Positions 8,294-16,342 of a DNA stretch of 45,338 bases are shown here, piece by piece. Each line of letters begins with the position of its first letter. Within the stretch, counting starts at the first letter, position 1. Under the pieces are notes generated by a model. It saw only the letters and a program-made list of their open reading frames with translations. It ran no database searches and was not told the origin of the DNA. The position numbers and the translations under genes were made by a program. The stretch comes from Chitinivibrionales bacterium. GTDB lineage: Bacteria; Fibrobacterota; Chitinivibrionia; Chitinivibrionales; JANQEN01. The stretch is from the NCBI GenBank assembly GCA_028278335.1, contig JANQEN010000261.1:1-45338 (forward strand), in the 5' to 3' direction.

Positions 8294-8866
8294 ATGCAAT
8301 TTAAGAACCTATTGAATTTGCTTTTTTTATCTGTGCTATCCATTTCTTTAAACTGTCAAAAAGATAATAAAAGTGATACAAAAATTGAAATAAAAAATAC
8401 AATTAAAAATGAAATTAAAGTTTCAGAGAAAACAAAGGATACAGGCGATTTCGATGAAAATTCTGTTTTAACATTTCCAATAAATGGGTGGAACAAGTGG
8501 GGTAACATTGCAGTTAAAGATACAAACAATTCAATTCTCATAAATGGTGATTTTCAGTCGGCTGCAGGTTATGTCTATGAATCGAAAAGCATTAGATATG
8601 GAGGATATTTATTAAATATTAGCATTAAAGGTACCGACAGATGTAAGTTACATTACAATCAGATATTTAAATTAGAAATTGATGGTGATGCTCTAAGACC
8701 AAATCAAATTAACAAAGAATGCCCAAATGACCCAGATTTTATTTGTGGTGGCGATGGTACAGTGTCCTTTAATTTACCTAAAAACTTTAACAAAATTCAA
8801 TTTGTATTCTGGAATGCTAAACTTGAGAACTTGTTGATTAGTGGTCAATTGATTAAAAAAGAATAA
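8294..8866 (+). CDS. Hypothetical lipoprotein, AT-rich
   Basis: The 190-residue protein starts with a signal peptide ending ISLNC at residue 21. Lipidation at Cys21 is likely although the residue before Cys is Asn, which is unusual in a lipobox. A lysine/aspartate-rich linker (22-50) leads to a beta-rich domain (about 55-190) with aromatic residues (FPINGWNKWGNIAV; KIQFVFWNAKLENLLISGQL). That pattern recalls jelly-roll or carbohydrate-binding-like folds, without a named family. Four cysteines (CKLHY, ECPNDPDFICGG) could form disulfides in the periplasm. An AAAGGAG ribosome site lies 5 bases before the ATG. It shares low GC with the gene 14 bases upstream. Confidence 0.7.
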   Translation: MQFKNLLNLLFLSVLSISLNCQKDNKSDTKIEIKNTIKNEIKVSEKTKDTGDFDENSVLTFPINGWNKWGNIAVKDTNNSILINGDFQSAAGYVYESKSIRYGGYLLNISIKGTDRCKLHYNQIFKLEIDGDALRPNQINKECPNDPDFICGGDGTVSFNLPKNFNKIQFVFWNAKLENLLISGQLIKKE

Positions 8867-8924
8867 ATTAAACGTACTTTTTTCTTGGGGAACACTATAC
8901 TTCAAATTTGGCAAAGAGTGTGAT

Positions 8925-9233
8925 ATGGCTCGAAGTGATTTACTTGCTAAACATGGTGGTAAATCTATTTTTGATGAAGAGGTAACCGCAATCTTCGTTT
9001 TATGTCCAAAAAAATCTGCTGAAATACAAATTGGAAATTGGAGAGAGAAAAACGAAAACTATTTGCAATTTACAATATTTAGCTTTGAAGATTCTTTTTT
9101 TAAAAAACGATTTAAAACAATGAATTTCTATAATCAAAAATATAAAGAACTAAAAGGAAGACTTGCTCCTCAATTATTTTTTGCTAGAAAGTTTACCCAA
9201 GCATATTTAGATGAGTGGATGGCTAATCATTGA
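8925..9233 (+). CDS. Hypothetical small protein, AT-rich
   Basis: This 102-residue protein has no signal peptide or membrane helix and no family I recognise. It starts MARSDLLAKHGGKSIFDEEV and is rich in Phe and Lys (SFEDSFFKKRFKTMNFYNQKY). The gene lies 58 bases after the lipoprotein gene and has the same AT-rich composition, so it probably belongs to the same acquired segment. An AAAGAG sequence 9 bases before the ATG is a plausible ribosome site. It could be a small cytoplasmic partner of the two preceding envelope proteins, but there is no direct evidence. Confidence 0.55.
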   Translation: MARSDLLAKHGGKSIFDEEVTAIFVLCPKKSAEIQIGNWREKNENYLQFTIFSFEDSFFKKRFKTMNFYNQKYKELKGRLAPQLFFARKFTQAYLDEWMANH

Positions 9234-9341
9234 AGAGCATGCTTTATAATATGTTTTTATTCCACAGTTGACAAAGCAATAATCAAACATAATCACAAAG
9301 TAAAAGATAGTCTTTAAAGAAATCCATAGAAAGGGTTCAAC

Positions 9342-10883
9342 ATGAGTCAAAGCGAAAATGAAATACCACAAAGCTTAAAGGAGTATAAGCAGTTTTTAGA
9401 AGGGCGAACTCTCTCAGAGCTAAAAGAACTATACAGAGATATGGATAAATCGACGGACAGTGAAAGAGCCAATTTTCTAAAGCAGCACATTGAGACCATT
9501 GAAGTTGGCCAAGCCTTGGAGCCTGATGCTTTATCATCGGAGTCCTCTGCTGATGTTAGCCGTATTACCAATGAAGAAATTTTGGAACATATTCGTAAAC
9601 CTTCAGAAAAGCAATCTTCAATTGGTAATAACCTAATCTTGCTCATAGTATCGTTAATGATATTTGCAGGAGCCGGGTTGTTTGAATGGAAACCAATTGA
9701 CCTTGGTATCATCATTATTGTGCTTTTAATCCATGAGCTTGGTCACCTACTTGCCATGAAGGCATTTAAATACAAAGACGTTAAAATGTTCTTTCTTCCC
9801 TTAGTCGGAGCTGCTGTTTCTGGGAAAGAGGGAACACCATATGAATCTCGAAAAGCATTAGTGTCTTTACTTGGCCCTTTTCCTGGTATTCTGATTGGGA
9901 TAGGGCTTGCCATTTGGTACAGTTTTACAAAAGAGACTTTACTCTTTCAAGCATCAACTATGTTTGTTTTTATAAATGCATTTAATTTACTCCCCTTGTA
10001 CCCCTTAGATGGAGGTCGATTTTTAGATGCAATTCTTTTCTCCAGAAACTTCACTGTTGAAGCTATTTTCAAAGTTATCACCTCTCTCCTTCTAGCTTTG
10101 CTTGCCATATCAATTGAGGCATGGCTCTTACTTATTCTACCAGTTACTATTCTACTGTCCCTTCATCATTCTTTTCATGCTTCGAAGGCAGCAAAATATG
10201 TGCGCTCAAATTTAGGTCTGGAGATCACACCCGACCTTTCATTAACAGAAGAATTCATCGGCCATATTCGCGAATCATTAAGTCCCAAAGTTTCAGTTGC
10301 ATTTAAAACGTCAAAACATTTTGCCGGAATAGTGGAAAGCACATGGAACCGGATTTTCTCTATAAAACCTAAATTCCTAAAAACAAGCTTTCTCTTGGGT
10401 ACGTATTTAATGGTGGTTCTATTCTCAGGTACTGCAGCATTCACTCTAATTGGAATGAATGTGATTGACAATTATGATAAAATACTCACCCAAGAATTGA
10501 ATGCTGATTCTGTTATGGTCTCTGTTGAAAAAACATTTAAAGATAGTATCTTAATTAGCACTGTTGAACTTGACACCTTAGGATATTTTCATGGCTCTCA
10601 GCGCACGTATAGGGAGGACGGAATAACTCTTGAACGAGTAGGAACATGGTACCACGGCAAATGGGATGAAGAATGGACATCCTATGATTCATTATCAAAC
10701 CCATTCATTATAGCAACCTTCGACAAGGGTAAATTCTTGAGTAAGAAAGAATTCAAAAATGGCGAATGGAAAGTGACAAATTGGGAAGGCTTGTCAAAAA
10801 TAGATCAGTCAACCTTTACTTTGCACCATGAAGGTAAACCAATGCAGTCATCTGCTTGGCTAAAGGAAAATCGACCACACTAG
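9342..10883 (+). CDS. M50-family (site-2 protease-like) membrane metalloprotease
   Basis: The 513-residue protein carries the intramembrane zinc-protease signature: HELGH at 131-135 (two zinc His and the catalytic Glu) within a hydrophobic helix, and the third ligand in PLDGGR (Asp223). A GPFPGILIGIG helix lies between them. M50 enzymes cleave membrane-spanning substrates, often anti-sigma factors or other regulators. Residues 1-95 are charged and cytoplasmic-looking. Helices follow to about residue 290. A soluble stretch and one more helix (about 345-372) precede a polar C-terminal domain of 140 residues, an unusual addition: simple family members end soon after the DGGR helices. No PDZ domain is apparent. 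An AAAGG ribosome site precedes the ATG. A zinc-ribbon membrane protein follows 48 bases later. Confidence 0.88.
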   Translation: MSQSENEIPQSLKEYKQFLEGRTLSELKELYRDMDKSTDSERANFLKQHIETIEVGQALEPDALSSESSADVSRITNEEILEHIRKPSEKQSSIGNNLILLIVSLMIFAGAGLFEWKPIDLGIIIIVLLIHELGHLLAMKAFKYKDVKMFFLPLVGAAVSGKEGTPYESRKALVSLLGPFPGILIGIGLAIWYSFTKETLLFQASTMFVFINAFNLLPLYPLDGGRFLDAILFSRNFTVEAIFKVITSLLLALLAISIEAWLLLILPVTILLSLHHSFHASKAAKYVRSNLGLEITPDLSLTEEFIGHIRESLSPKVSVAFKTSKHFAGIVESTWNRIFSIKPKFLKTSFLLGTYLMVVLFSGTAAFTLIGMNVIDNYDKILTQELNADSVMVSVEKTFKDSILISTVELDTLGYFHGSQRTYREDGITLERVGTWYHGKWDEEWTSYDSLSNPFIIATFDKGKFLSKKEFKNGEWKVTNWEGLSKIDQSTFTLHHEGKPMQSSAWLKENRPH

Positions 10884-10931
10884 TGCACAAGTATACCTTC
10901 GATTTCCAAGTATTTGCATTAGGAGTATAAA

Positions 10932-11759
10932 ATGCCTCAAAAAGACAATAACCAAAATGCTGAAATCTCAACAGACAATTCAGTTAAGGACCCTAAAAAG
11001 CAAGGAAAAACCTGTAAATGGTGCGGGACAAAAAGTTGTGAAGGTTTGTTTTGTTCCAATTGCAAAGGCCCACTAACCCCTAAGAGTTCTGTGCTGTTCA
11101 TATCGAAGTTGGCTTTAATACCATTGAGTATTATAATCGTAGGATACGTGATCCAATGGCTACAAAAGACACATGAGTTGAATCTCCAAAGAGAGCGAGC
11201 GCTCTGTGAGAGTTATGTACTGTTAACTAAAGCCTATTCTGATTACCGTGAAGCAGATGTTAAGCTATTTCGAGCTTTATCTATAAAGGATACGACAGAA
11301 AAAAGAGAAGCCATTGAGAGAAATATCTATAAGCTCGACCGCGCTTTCAATGACTTTGGACACATGCTTATGCCATTTGACATTGAAGAACGAAGACATT
11401 TTGCAAGTGATTCACAATTTATCAAAGATGTTTGGCACAATTGCTTTATATTCAATTACTTTGGCAACGAACACTATGGTATACCAGATTCTACAGCTTA
11501 CTGGAATAGACTGGTGAGTATTTTAATTGATTGGGAGAAGAATGGTTATAATCCAAGCTATATCGAACAAATAGACCAATTAAGGGCTTCAATCTACTGT
11601 GGCGAATGTGTAAAAAGAACCTGGGATAGAGACACTGTATACATGGCCGACTTCTTTGATCTTGTCAAGCGAATAATCACAACAGAATCCGACAATCCTT
11701 ATATTTGTCGAAGACCAAAACCGGATATATCTAATCTTCCAAGTAATGAACATAAGTAA
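10932..11759 (+). CDS. Zinc-ribbon membrane protein of unknown function
   Basis: The 275-residue protein has a polar N-terminus, then a four-cysteine zinc-ribbon-like motif (CKWCG...CSNC, about residues 34-51), one membrane helix (about 57-77, LALIPLSIIIVGYVI), and a 190-residue helical domain rich in charged and aromatic residues. A signal peptide is absent, so the zinc ribbon is probably cytoplasmic and the large domain periplasmic. No family is recognised. The ribosome site AGGAG is 6 bases before the ATG. The close position after the M50 protease suggests joint expression. A single-pass protein with a cytoplasmic ribbon could be a substrate or regulator of that protease, which is speculation. 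Confidence 0.65.
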   Translation: MPQKDNNQNAEISTDNSVKDPKKQGKTCKWCGTKSCEGLFCSNCKGPLTPKSSVLFISKLALIPLSIIIVGYVIQWLQKTHELNLQRERALCESYVLLTKAYSDYREADVKLFRALSIKDTTEKREAIERNIYKLDRAFNDFGHMLMPFDIEERRHFASDSQFIKDVWHNCFIFNYFGNEHYGIPDSTAYWNRLVSILIDWEKNGYNPSYIEQIDQLRASIYCGECVKRTWDRDTVYMADFFDLVKRIITTESDNPYICRRPKPDISNLPSNEHK

Positions 11760-11787
11760 ATGAAATTTTAATTGTGAAAATATCGAT

Positions 11788-12168
11788 ATGAAAGAAAAGA
11801 AATTCACTATAAAAAACAAAGCACTCTCAAACCATGCAATTGCTTTGATTTACATATTTGCCATAACAGGTTTCTTCGATTCAATTGTTAGCTCTAACAT
11901 CTTTCGTTTTATAGCAGCATTAATTCATATATATATCATAATCACCTACCACCTTAGGTCAAGATTGATTCTATTCGCAAACATTGCAATGATAGGTGTT
12001 GGTATCATTTGGTTAATCACTCTTTTATCCTCATTTTTTGGTACTCATGTTGATGCGTTTGTTTTTGTACTATTACTATTACCATTAATTCACATAGGTA
12101 TTGGAATTACCCTATACTTTAGCATTGACACAAGAAAAAAGTTAAAGACAAAAGATGTGAGGGTTTAA
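11788..12168 (+). CDS. Small four-helix membrane protein
   Basis: The 126-residue protein is almost entirely hydrophobic, with four predicted membrane helices at about residues 14-32, 37-54, 58-79 and 85-108, and basic ends (MKEKKFTIKNK; DTRKKLKTKDVRV). I recognise no family. It starts 28 bases after the zinc-ribbon gene and may be the third gene of the M50 unit. The ribosome site is weak. Confidence 0.6.
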   Translation: MKEKKFTIKNKALSNHAIALIYIFAITGFFDSIVSSNIFRFIAALIHIYIIITYHLRSRLILFANIAMIGVGIIWLITLLSSFFGTHVDAFVFVLLLLPLIHIGIGITLYFSIDTRKKLKTKDVRV

Positions 12169-12203
12169 TTTCACAGGTCACCATTGCGATTTTAGTTTTT
12201 CAT

Positions 12204-12300
12204 TTCCCCGGAGGGGTATAACCTTGAATAGCCCCAGGCAAGGAACGCAACCTGGGGTAAAAAGATCCCAAAAACAAACCGGGCCTCGAAGAGGTCCAAC
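12204..12300 (+). repeat. Repeat family 2, copy A
   Basis: It starts with a TCCCCGGAGGGG hairpin, then TATAACCTTGA, a CCCCAGG...CCTGGGG stem, and an A-rich segment ending CCTCGAAGAGGTCCAAC. Copy B lies inverted at 12409-12502 and copy C direct at 13635-13731. Together A and B make a 300-base composite palindrome. No coding content. Confidence 0.75.
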
Positions 12301-12408
12301 TTTAAGAAACACCTTCTTGACATACACACATGTCAATTTTAACATTTTCCATGGGGGTCCTCAAAATCATTAAACGTCAATATTATCAAATAGGAAGCAC
12401 ATTAATGT

Positions 12409-12502
12409 TCGCCCTCTTCGAGGACGATGGTTTAGTTTTTATTTCAATCCCCAGGTTCCTTTGTCACCTGGGGCTACTCAAGGTTATACCCCTTCGGGGA
12501 TT
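12409..12502 (-). repeat. Repeat family 2, copy B (inverted)
   Basis: The reverse complement reads TCCCCGAAGGGGTATAACC, then a CCCCAGG...CCTGGGG stem and CCTCGAAGAGG, matching copies A and C. Changes within the first hairpin (CGGA to CGAA loop) leave the stem intact. Confidence 0.75.
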
Positions 12503-12533
12503 AATAGGAAGGCTGATTAAGATTTATCCTATG

Positions 12534-12557
12534 GGCACTGTTCAATAGAACAGTGCC
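12534..12557. repeat. Perfect 10-bp hairpin
   Basis: GGCACTGTTC and GAACAGTGCC flank an AATA tetraloop. There is no T-run, so it is not a classic terminator. The rest of the 12169-12788 gap holds repeats A and B and a small TTGACAT/ATGTCAA palindrome (12317-12336). I see no gene in it. Confidence 0.45.
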
Positions 12558-12788
12558 ACACAAGCGAAAAGGTTCAATTCATATTGACTTTTCTGTCAAT
12601 AGGATCATACCGTTCAAATCACTGAAATAGTGTATTTATATATCTATTTCTATTTCTTTTTAGTATATTAAAGAAAAAGGGCCGAACAGAACTCTAATCA
12701 TTTTAGTAACAGTTCCAATATAGGGACTCAATTTTGACTGGTGGATATAGTATGTATACCCTATCAAACACCAGAAGGAGTTAAATCT

Positions 12789-13616
12789 ATGCGAACTATC
12801 ATAGTAAGAATCGTGTTGGCCTTGTTTGTTTGTAGTATCACTATTTACTCTCATTCCGACACTGTTGTGGTCACGCTTTCTAAAGAGTGTGTTGACACAA
12901 TAGTTGTTAGCAACAATGAGTGGCAATCCTTTTACATTGACATTTCGTCATTAGACAGAGATAGTATTAGCCGCATGAGCCTTGGTGTATGTTTCCGTAG
13001 CCTTGCCCTTACCCCAGACACCGGTGAATTCTACATAAAGGAGATAGCCCTATTAGGATCAGACACCACTATTATAGAGAATTTTTCCGGCTACACTAAA
13101 GATTCAATAAATGGGCCAAGCGAAAGCATTTCTTCTACCGATAAGGTCTGGTTTGCCACCTGGGCATGGGATGGTTCTGAAATGTATGCTGCAATAATAA
13201 AGGGTGAGTATAATTATCTGCACTGTTATTATACTAAACTATTGAGAGATGTGGGCTCATTTCTTCAATTGAAGTTTTCCTCAGGGCCTCGTGATTGGTC
13301 AAATTATAATACACTTCGATTTACTCTACGAAGTGATATGTCAACAGGATTGATTTCCCAAAGGAGACACACCCTTAAACATGATATCACCATTAAAAGA
13401 AATCATAAAAGGGGCATGACTATTGAATTGCCAACGCATCTAAAATCAGCACAAATATCCCTCTATTCACTTTCTGGTAGATTGTTGATCCAAAAACAAA
13501 GTAATAAGGTATCATCATCTCTTTGGCATTTACCACCCTTACCTAATGGCACGTATATAATCGCAATTGATGACGGAGTTCGGTCTTATTCTGACATGCT
13601 ATTACTGAGAAAATAG
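12789..13616 (+). CDS. Secreted beta-sandwich protein with T9SS-type tail
   Basis: The 275-residue protein has a signal peptide (about residues 1-23), a beta-rich domain (24-185) and a C-terminal sorting-like tail (about 205-275: ISLYSLSGRLLIQ... LPNGTYIIAIDDG). The central part (WQSFYIDISSLDRDSISRMS, then GEFYIKEIALLG) recalls carbohydrate-binding galactose-binding-like or CIA30-type folds; this is a fold impression only. T9SS tails direct proteins to the outer membrane surface or medium. The ATG at 12789 is chosen over an upstream in-frame ATG because AAGGAG precedes it by 8 bases and the signal peptide then starts at once. It is flanked on both sides by family 2 repeats. Confidence 0.75.
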   Translation: MRTIIVRIVLALFVCSITIYSHSDTVVVTLSKECVDTIVVSNNEWQSFYIDISSLDRDSISRMSLGVCFRSLALTPDTGEFYIKEIALLGSDTTIIENFSGYTKDSINGPSESISSTDKVWFATWAWDGSEMYAAIIKGEYNYLHCYYTKLLRDVGSFLQLKFSSGPRDWSNYNTLRFTLRSDMSTGLISQRRHTLKHDITIKRNHKRGMTIELPTHLKSAQISLYSLSGRLLIQKQSNKVSSSLWHLPPLPNGTYIIAIDDGVRSYSDMLLLRK

Positions 13617-13634
13617 ATTTATAACGTTATTATT

Positions 13635-13731
13635 TCCCTGGAGGTGTAAAACCTTGACTCATCCCAGGTAAGGAACGCAACCTAGGGTGAGAGAGCACCT
13701 AAAAACAAACCGGACCTCGAAGAGGTCCAAC
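13635..13731 (+). repeat. Repeat family 2, copy C
   Basis: It follows the order of copy A (TCCCTGGAGG, GTAAAACCTTGA, CCCAGG, AAGGAACGCAACCT, ACAAACCGGACCTCGAAGAGG) at roughly four of five positions. A decayed inverted partner (CCCCTTCGAAGGCG...TTTTTATTTCAAT) follows at about 13750-13790, mirroring the A/B arrangement. Confidence 0.7.
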
Positions 13732-13891
13732 TTCCACATCAAATATCGTCCCCTTCGAAGGCGTCGGCCGAATTTTTATTTCAATATTCACCGAGTTCTT
13801 CATGGCCTAAACACCATGCCACACAAAGATTACTACAAAGTCGAAATATATTAATTATGACAAACGCTACCTCGATATTTAAATGATTTTT

Positions 13892-14011
13892 TTATCTATT
13901 TTTGGGAAATTTTACTTTTTTGTATAGTGATACCCACCAAAACAAACCACAACTACCAAGAAAAACACCCATACCTGCAAAAAAAATACCCAAAGCTCCT
14001 AAGCTTCCCAT
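13892..14011 (-). CDS. 39-residue membrane peptide
   Basis: A 40-codon frame has an ideal ribosome site: GGAGG (14019-14023) lies 7 bases before the ATG. It encodes a hydrophobic helix with small residues (MGSLGALGIFFAGMGVFLGS, then CGLFWWVSLY) and a basic tail (KKVKFPKNR). That is the layout of a single-pass inner-membrane peptide with a cytoplasmic C-terminus. It stands alone in a repeat-rich gap, transcribed against its neighbours. Small membrane peptides include regulators of transporters and type I toxins; nothing here tells which. No antisense RNA promoter was identified. Confidence 0.5.
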   Translation of the reverse strand: MGSLGALGIFFAGMGVFLGSCGLFWWVSLYKKVKFPKNR

Positions 14012-14249
14012 GCTTTAACCTCCAAAATGAATTATTCGAGAATATATAATAGTATGTAGTTGATTCAACGCAATAATATTATTTGTCATAAATTAAAATG
14101 AGTAAAATTGTTCTTTATTTTCACCTAAATTGTCTATAATGAATAAAACATATTTTTTCCTGATCAAGAGCATTTTATTAATATCAAGAAACATGACGCA
14201 TAAATAGTGATTAAGTGCTATACATTTTTATGTTCTGAAGCAGTAATAA

Positions 14250-14323
14250 GCCCATCAAAACCTTCAAGTCTTACTAAATCATAATCTTGCACTTCTGCAT
14301 CTACTCCTACTGCATAGTCTGGG
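14250..14323 (-). repeat. 74-bp repeat (peptide-coding relic), copy 1
   Basis: On the minus strand this matches 34475-34548 with 3 differences in 74 bases. Both sit in open frames that share the peptide DYAVGVDAEVQD and LVRLEGF. A weaker third match (GCAGTAGGAGTA core) is at about 26862-26890. The minus-strand frame 14218-14418 (66 residues) containing it has no good ribosome site and is probably a gene remnant or chance frame. Confidence 0.65.
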
Positions 14324-14506
14324 TATAAATCAGAATTATAGGGTTTACCTTTGTAAATGTCATAATCCCCTATACCAAACAAAGTGTGACAAAAAAAATA
14401 GACCTTCTGGGGTATCATTTAAAGAACACCTCAAAAATCATAATATATTTTAAACATATTAAATATTTAAGAGATTGATACCAATCACTATTTTAATACT
14501 ACTAGT

Positions 14507-14908
14507 TTGTACTATCAAATTTCAAGGAGCAAGGAATTGCATCAAACCTTACAATTTGGCGAGTCGAGCTTGACTACCGGTGATGATACTATCATTCATT
14601 TCACAATGGGAGGAAAGCCAGACAAAGAGACGGCCCAACAGATAAGCCGTGCCACTCTTGAATTAATAGACACCTATGAAGAGAAAGTAAATTTTCTGGT
14701 AGACCTTAATAAGGTTGGTCAACCAACTTCTGATGCACGAAAAATCTTTCGGGATATGCATGAACATGAGAAGGTAAATAAAACTGCAATTTTTGGTGTT
14801 CATCCTGTGGCAAAGATTATAGCATCCTTTGTTATACTTATTTCGCGAAAGGGTAATCAACGATTCTTTACTTCAAGAGAAGAGGCAATAGCCTGGTTAA
14901 AGTCGTGA
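14507..14908 (+). CDS. SpoIIAA-like (STAS/SEC14-type) protein
   Basis: The 133-residue protein matches the SpoIIAA-like family by its pattern: an N-terminal beta-strand region, a helix, FLVDLNKVGQPTSDARKIF, then KTAIFGVHPVAKIIASFVI and the terminal RFFTSREEAIAWLK. These are small cytoplasmic proteins with a STAS/CRAL-TRIO-like fold and no proven enzymatic role. It is normal in length. The start is uncertain: the frame opens with TTG at 14507 without a clear ribosome site, and the next Met is only at residue 34, inside the fold, so the TTG or a nearby unusual start is likely. It precedes rsgA by 92 bases. Confidence 0.75.
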   Translation: MYYQISRSKELHQTLQFGESSLTTGDDTIIHFTMGGKPDKETAQQISRATLELIDTYEEKVNFLVDLNKVGQPTSDARKIFRDMHEHEKVNKTAIFGVHPVAKIIASFVILISRKGNQRFFTSREEAIAWLKS

Positions 14909-15000
14909 GATAAAAGCATTTTTTAATATCCATCATGTCCCCACAAACCAGCGATACATCGTATTTTTAATCTACAACAAAACACAAACAGGAACATGCT

Positions 15001-16065
15001 ATGAACAACACCTTACTTGAAAAGTTAGGGTATGACACCTTCTTTCATGAAGCAAGTACAGAGTTGCTTACCGATGATTTTACTATGGCAAGAGTAATAG
15101 AGGTCAATAAAAACAGCTATATGGTGTCCGATGGTAGCCATGAGATGCTAGCCGAACTCTCAGGGAAATTTCTTTTTGATGCAGAAGAGACATTAGATTA
15201 TCCCACTGTTGGTGATTGGGTGGCCATACAGGCATTAGACAACTATACTCATGCCATAGTACATGCCACGCTTCCCAGAAAGACCATACTCAAGCGTAAA
15301 GAGTCGGGAAAACGGGTGGAGTTTCAGCTTATTGCATCCAATATCGATATTGGACTGATTGTGCAATCTGCTAACAATATCAATCGTAATTTATTAGACA
15401 GATACCTTGTCATGCTTAATGAATATGGTATTGAGCCCTTAGTAATTATCAGTAAAATTGACCTTTTAACATCTGAGGAGCTAGACGCTGTAAAGGAGAG
15501 CCTGACTAACCTAGGTGATCAATGTCAGTTCATCAGCAACAACAAAGAGATGGGTATTGACACACTTATCAGCACCCTTGTCCCTAAAAAAACATACTGC
15601 CTCTTGGGACAATCCGGCGTTGGTAAAAGCTCGTTGCTCAACCGATTGCTTGGTTCATCGTTGCTTGAAGTCAATACTGTACGAGAGAAGGATGGTAAAG
15701 GAAGACATACCACAGTAAGGCGCCAATTGGTCTGTCTTGAATCAGGGAGTATTTTCATTGACACACCGGGCATGCGTGAACTTGGCAACTTTGATGTTGA
15801 TCAGGGAATTGACCAAACCTTTGATGATTTTGTACACTATGCTAAGCAGTGTCGCTTTGCCGATTGCTCACATACTCATGAAAAAGGATGTGCCGTTATA
15901 GCCGCAGTGCAGGATGGCGACATTGACGAAGAGAGATACGAAAACTTTATCAAACTTAAAAAAGAGTCTGACTATTATGATATGTCTTATCATGAAAAGC
16001 GCCAAAAGGATAAATCCTTTGGCAAGATGATTAAGAATTACAAGAAAATGAAGAGAAATAAATAG
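15001..16065 (+). CDS. rsgA: Ribosome small-subunit-dependent GTPase A
   Basis: The 354-residue protein is a clear RsgA (YjeQ). An N-terminal OB-fold (about 25-100) precedes a circularly permuted GTPase domain. There G4 (ISKIDLL, about 154-160) comes before G1 (GQSGVGKSSLLN, from residue 203) and G3 (DTPGMRELG). A C-terminal zinc knuckle follows, with Cys and His ligands in CRFADCSHTHEKGC. RsgA binds the 30S subunit late in assembly and its GTPase is activated by the ribosome. The lysine-rich tail is usual. AGGA precedes the ATG. Three small genes follow closely (gaps of 19, 33 and 42 bases), probably one unit, although their functions are not obviously linked. Confidence 0.97.
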   Translation: MNNTLLEKLGYDTFFHEASTELLTDDFTMARVIEVNKNSYMVSDGSHEMLAELSGKFLFDAEETLDYPTVGDWVAIQALDNYTHAIVHATLPRKTILKRKESGKRVEFQLIASNIDIGLIVQSANNINRNLLDRYLVMLNEYGIEPLVIISKIDLLTSEELDAVKESLTNLGDQCQFISNNKEMGIDTLISTLVPKKTYCLLGQSGVGKSSLLNRLLGSSLLEVNTVREKDGKGRHTTVRRQLVCLESGSIFIDTPGMRELGNFDVDQGIDQTFDDFVHYAKQCRFADCSHTHEKGCAVIAAVQDGDIDEERYENFIKLKKESDYYDMSYHEKRQKDKSFGKMIKNYKKMKRNK

Positions 16066-16084
16066 AGCAGAAGGAATTGAGTGA

Positions 16085-16309
16085 ATGAAGTTAGATCGCA
16101 AATACTTTAATCTTGTTTTCAGTACTCTTGTTGCTTTATTCATGTCCTTCTTTATGTCATTTTTTATGACCTTAATCAATGTAGGCTTCTCTGACATATT
16201 TGTAAAGGCATGGTTAAACTCATTTCCTATTGGTTTTGCCATTGCCTTGCCAGTCTCTCTATTTTTTATTCCAAAAATTAGAGGGTTTGTTGAAAAGTTA
16301 TTTAATTAA
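16085..16309 (+). CDS. DUF2798 family small membrane protein
   Basis: The 74-residue protein has two hydrophobic helices (about residues 8-30 and 44-62) and the family pattern (LVFSTLVALFMSFFMSF, AWLNSFPIGFAIALPV). DUF2798 proteins are small two-helix membrane proteins of unknown role. An AGAAGGA ribosome site precedes the ATG. It starts 19 bases after rsgA. Confidence 0.8.
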   Translation: MKLDRKYFNLVFSTLVALFMSFFMSFFMTLINVGFSDIFVKAWLNSFPIGFAIALPVSLFFIPKIRGFVEKLFN

Positions 16310-16342
16310 GGACTATTAAAGTACTACAAAGGATACATTCAT

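Noticed and set aside
9342..12168. Defence-island reading of the M50 and zinc-ribbon genes
   Set aside because: No nuclease, ATPase, TIR or similar effector domain is visible in the three proteins or in the AT-rich genes before them.
14218..14418. Minus-strand frame of 66 codons
   Set aside because: It contains the same 74-bp repeat and has no clear ribosome site; a gene remnant is possible but not supported as a functional gene.
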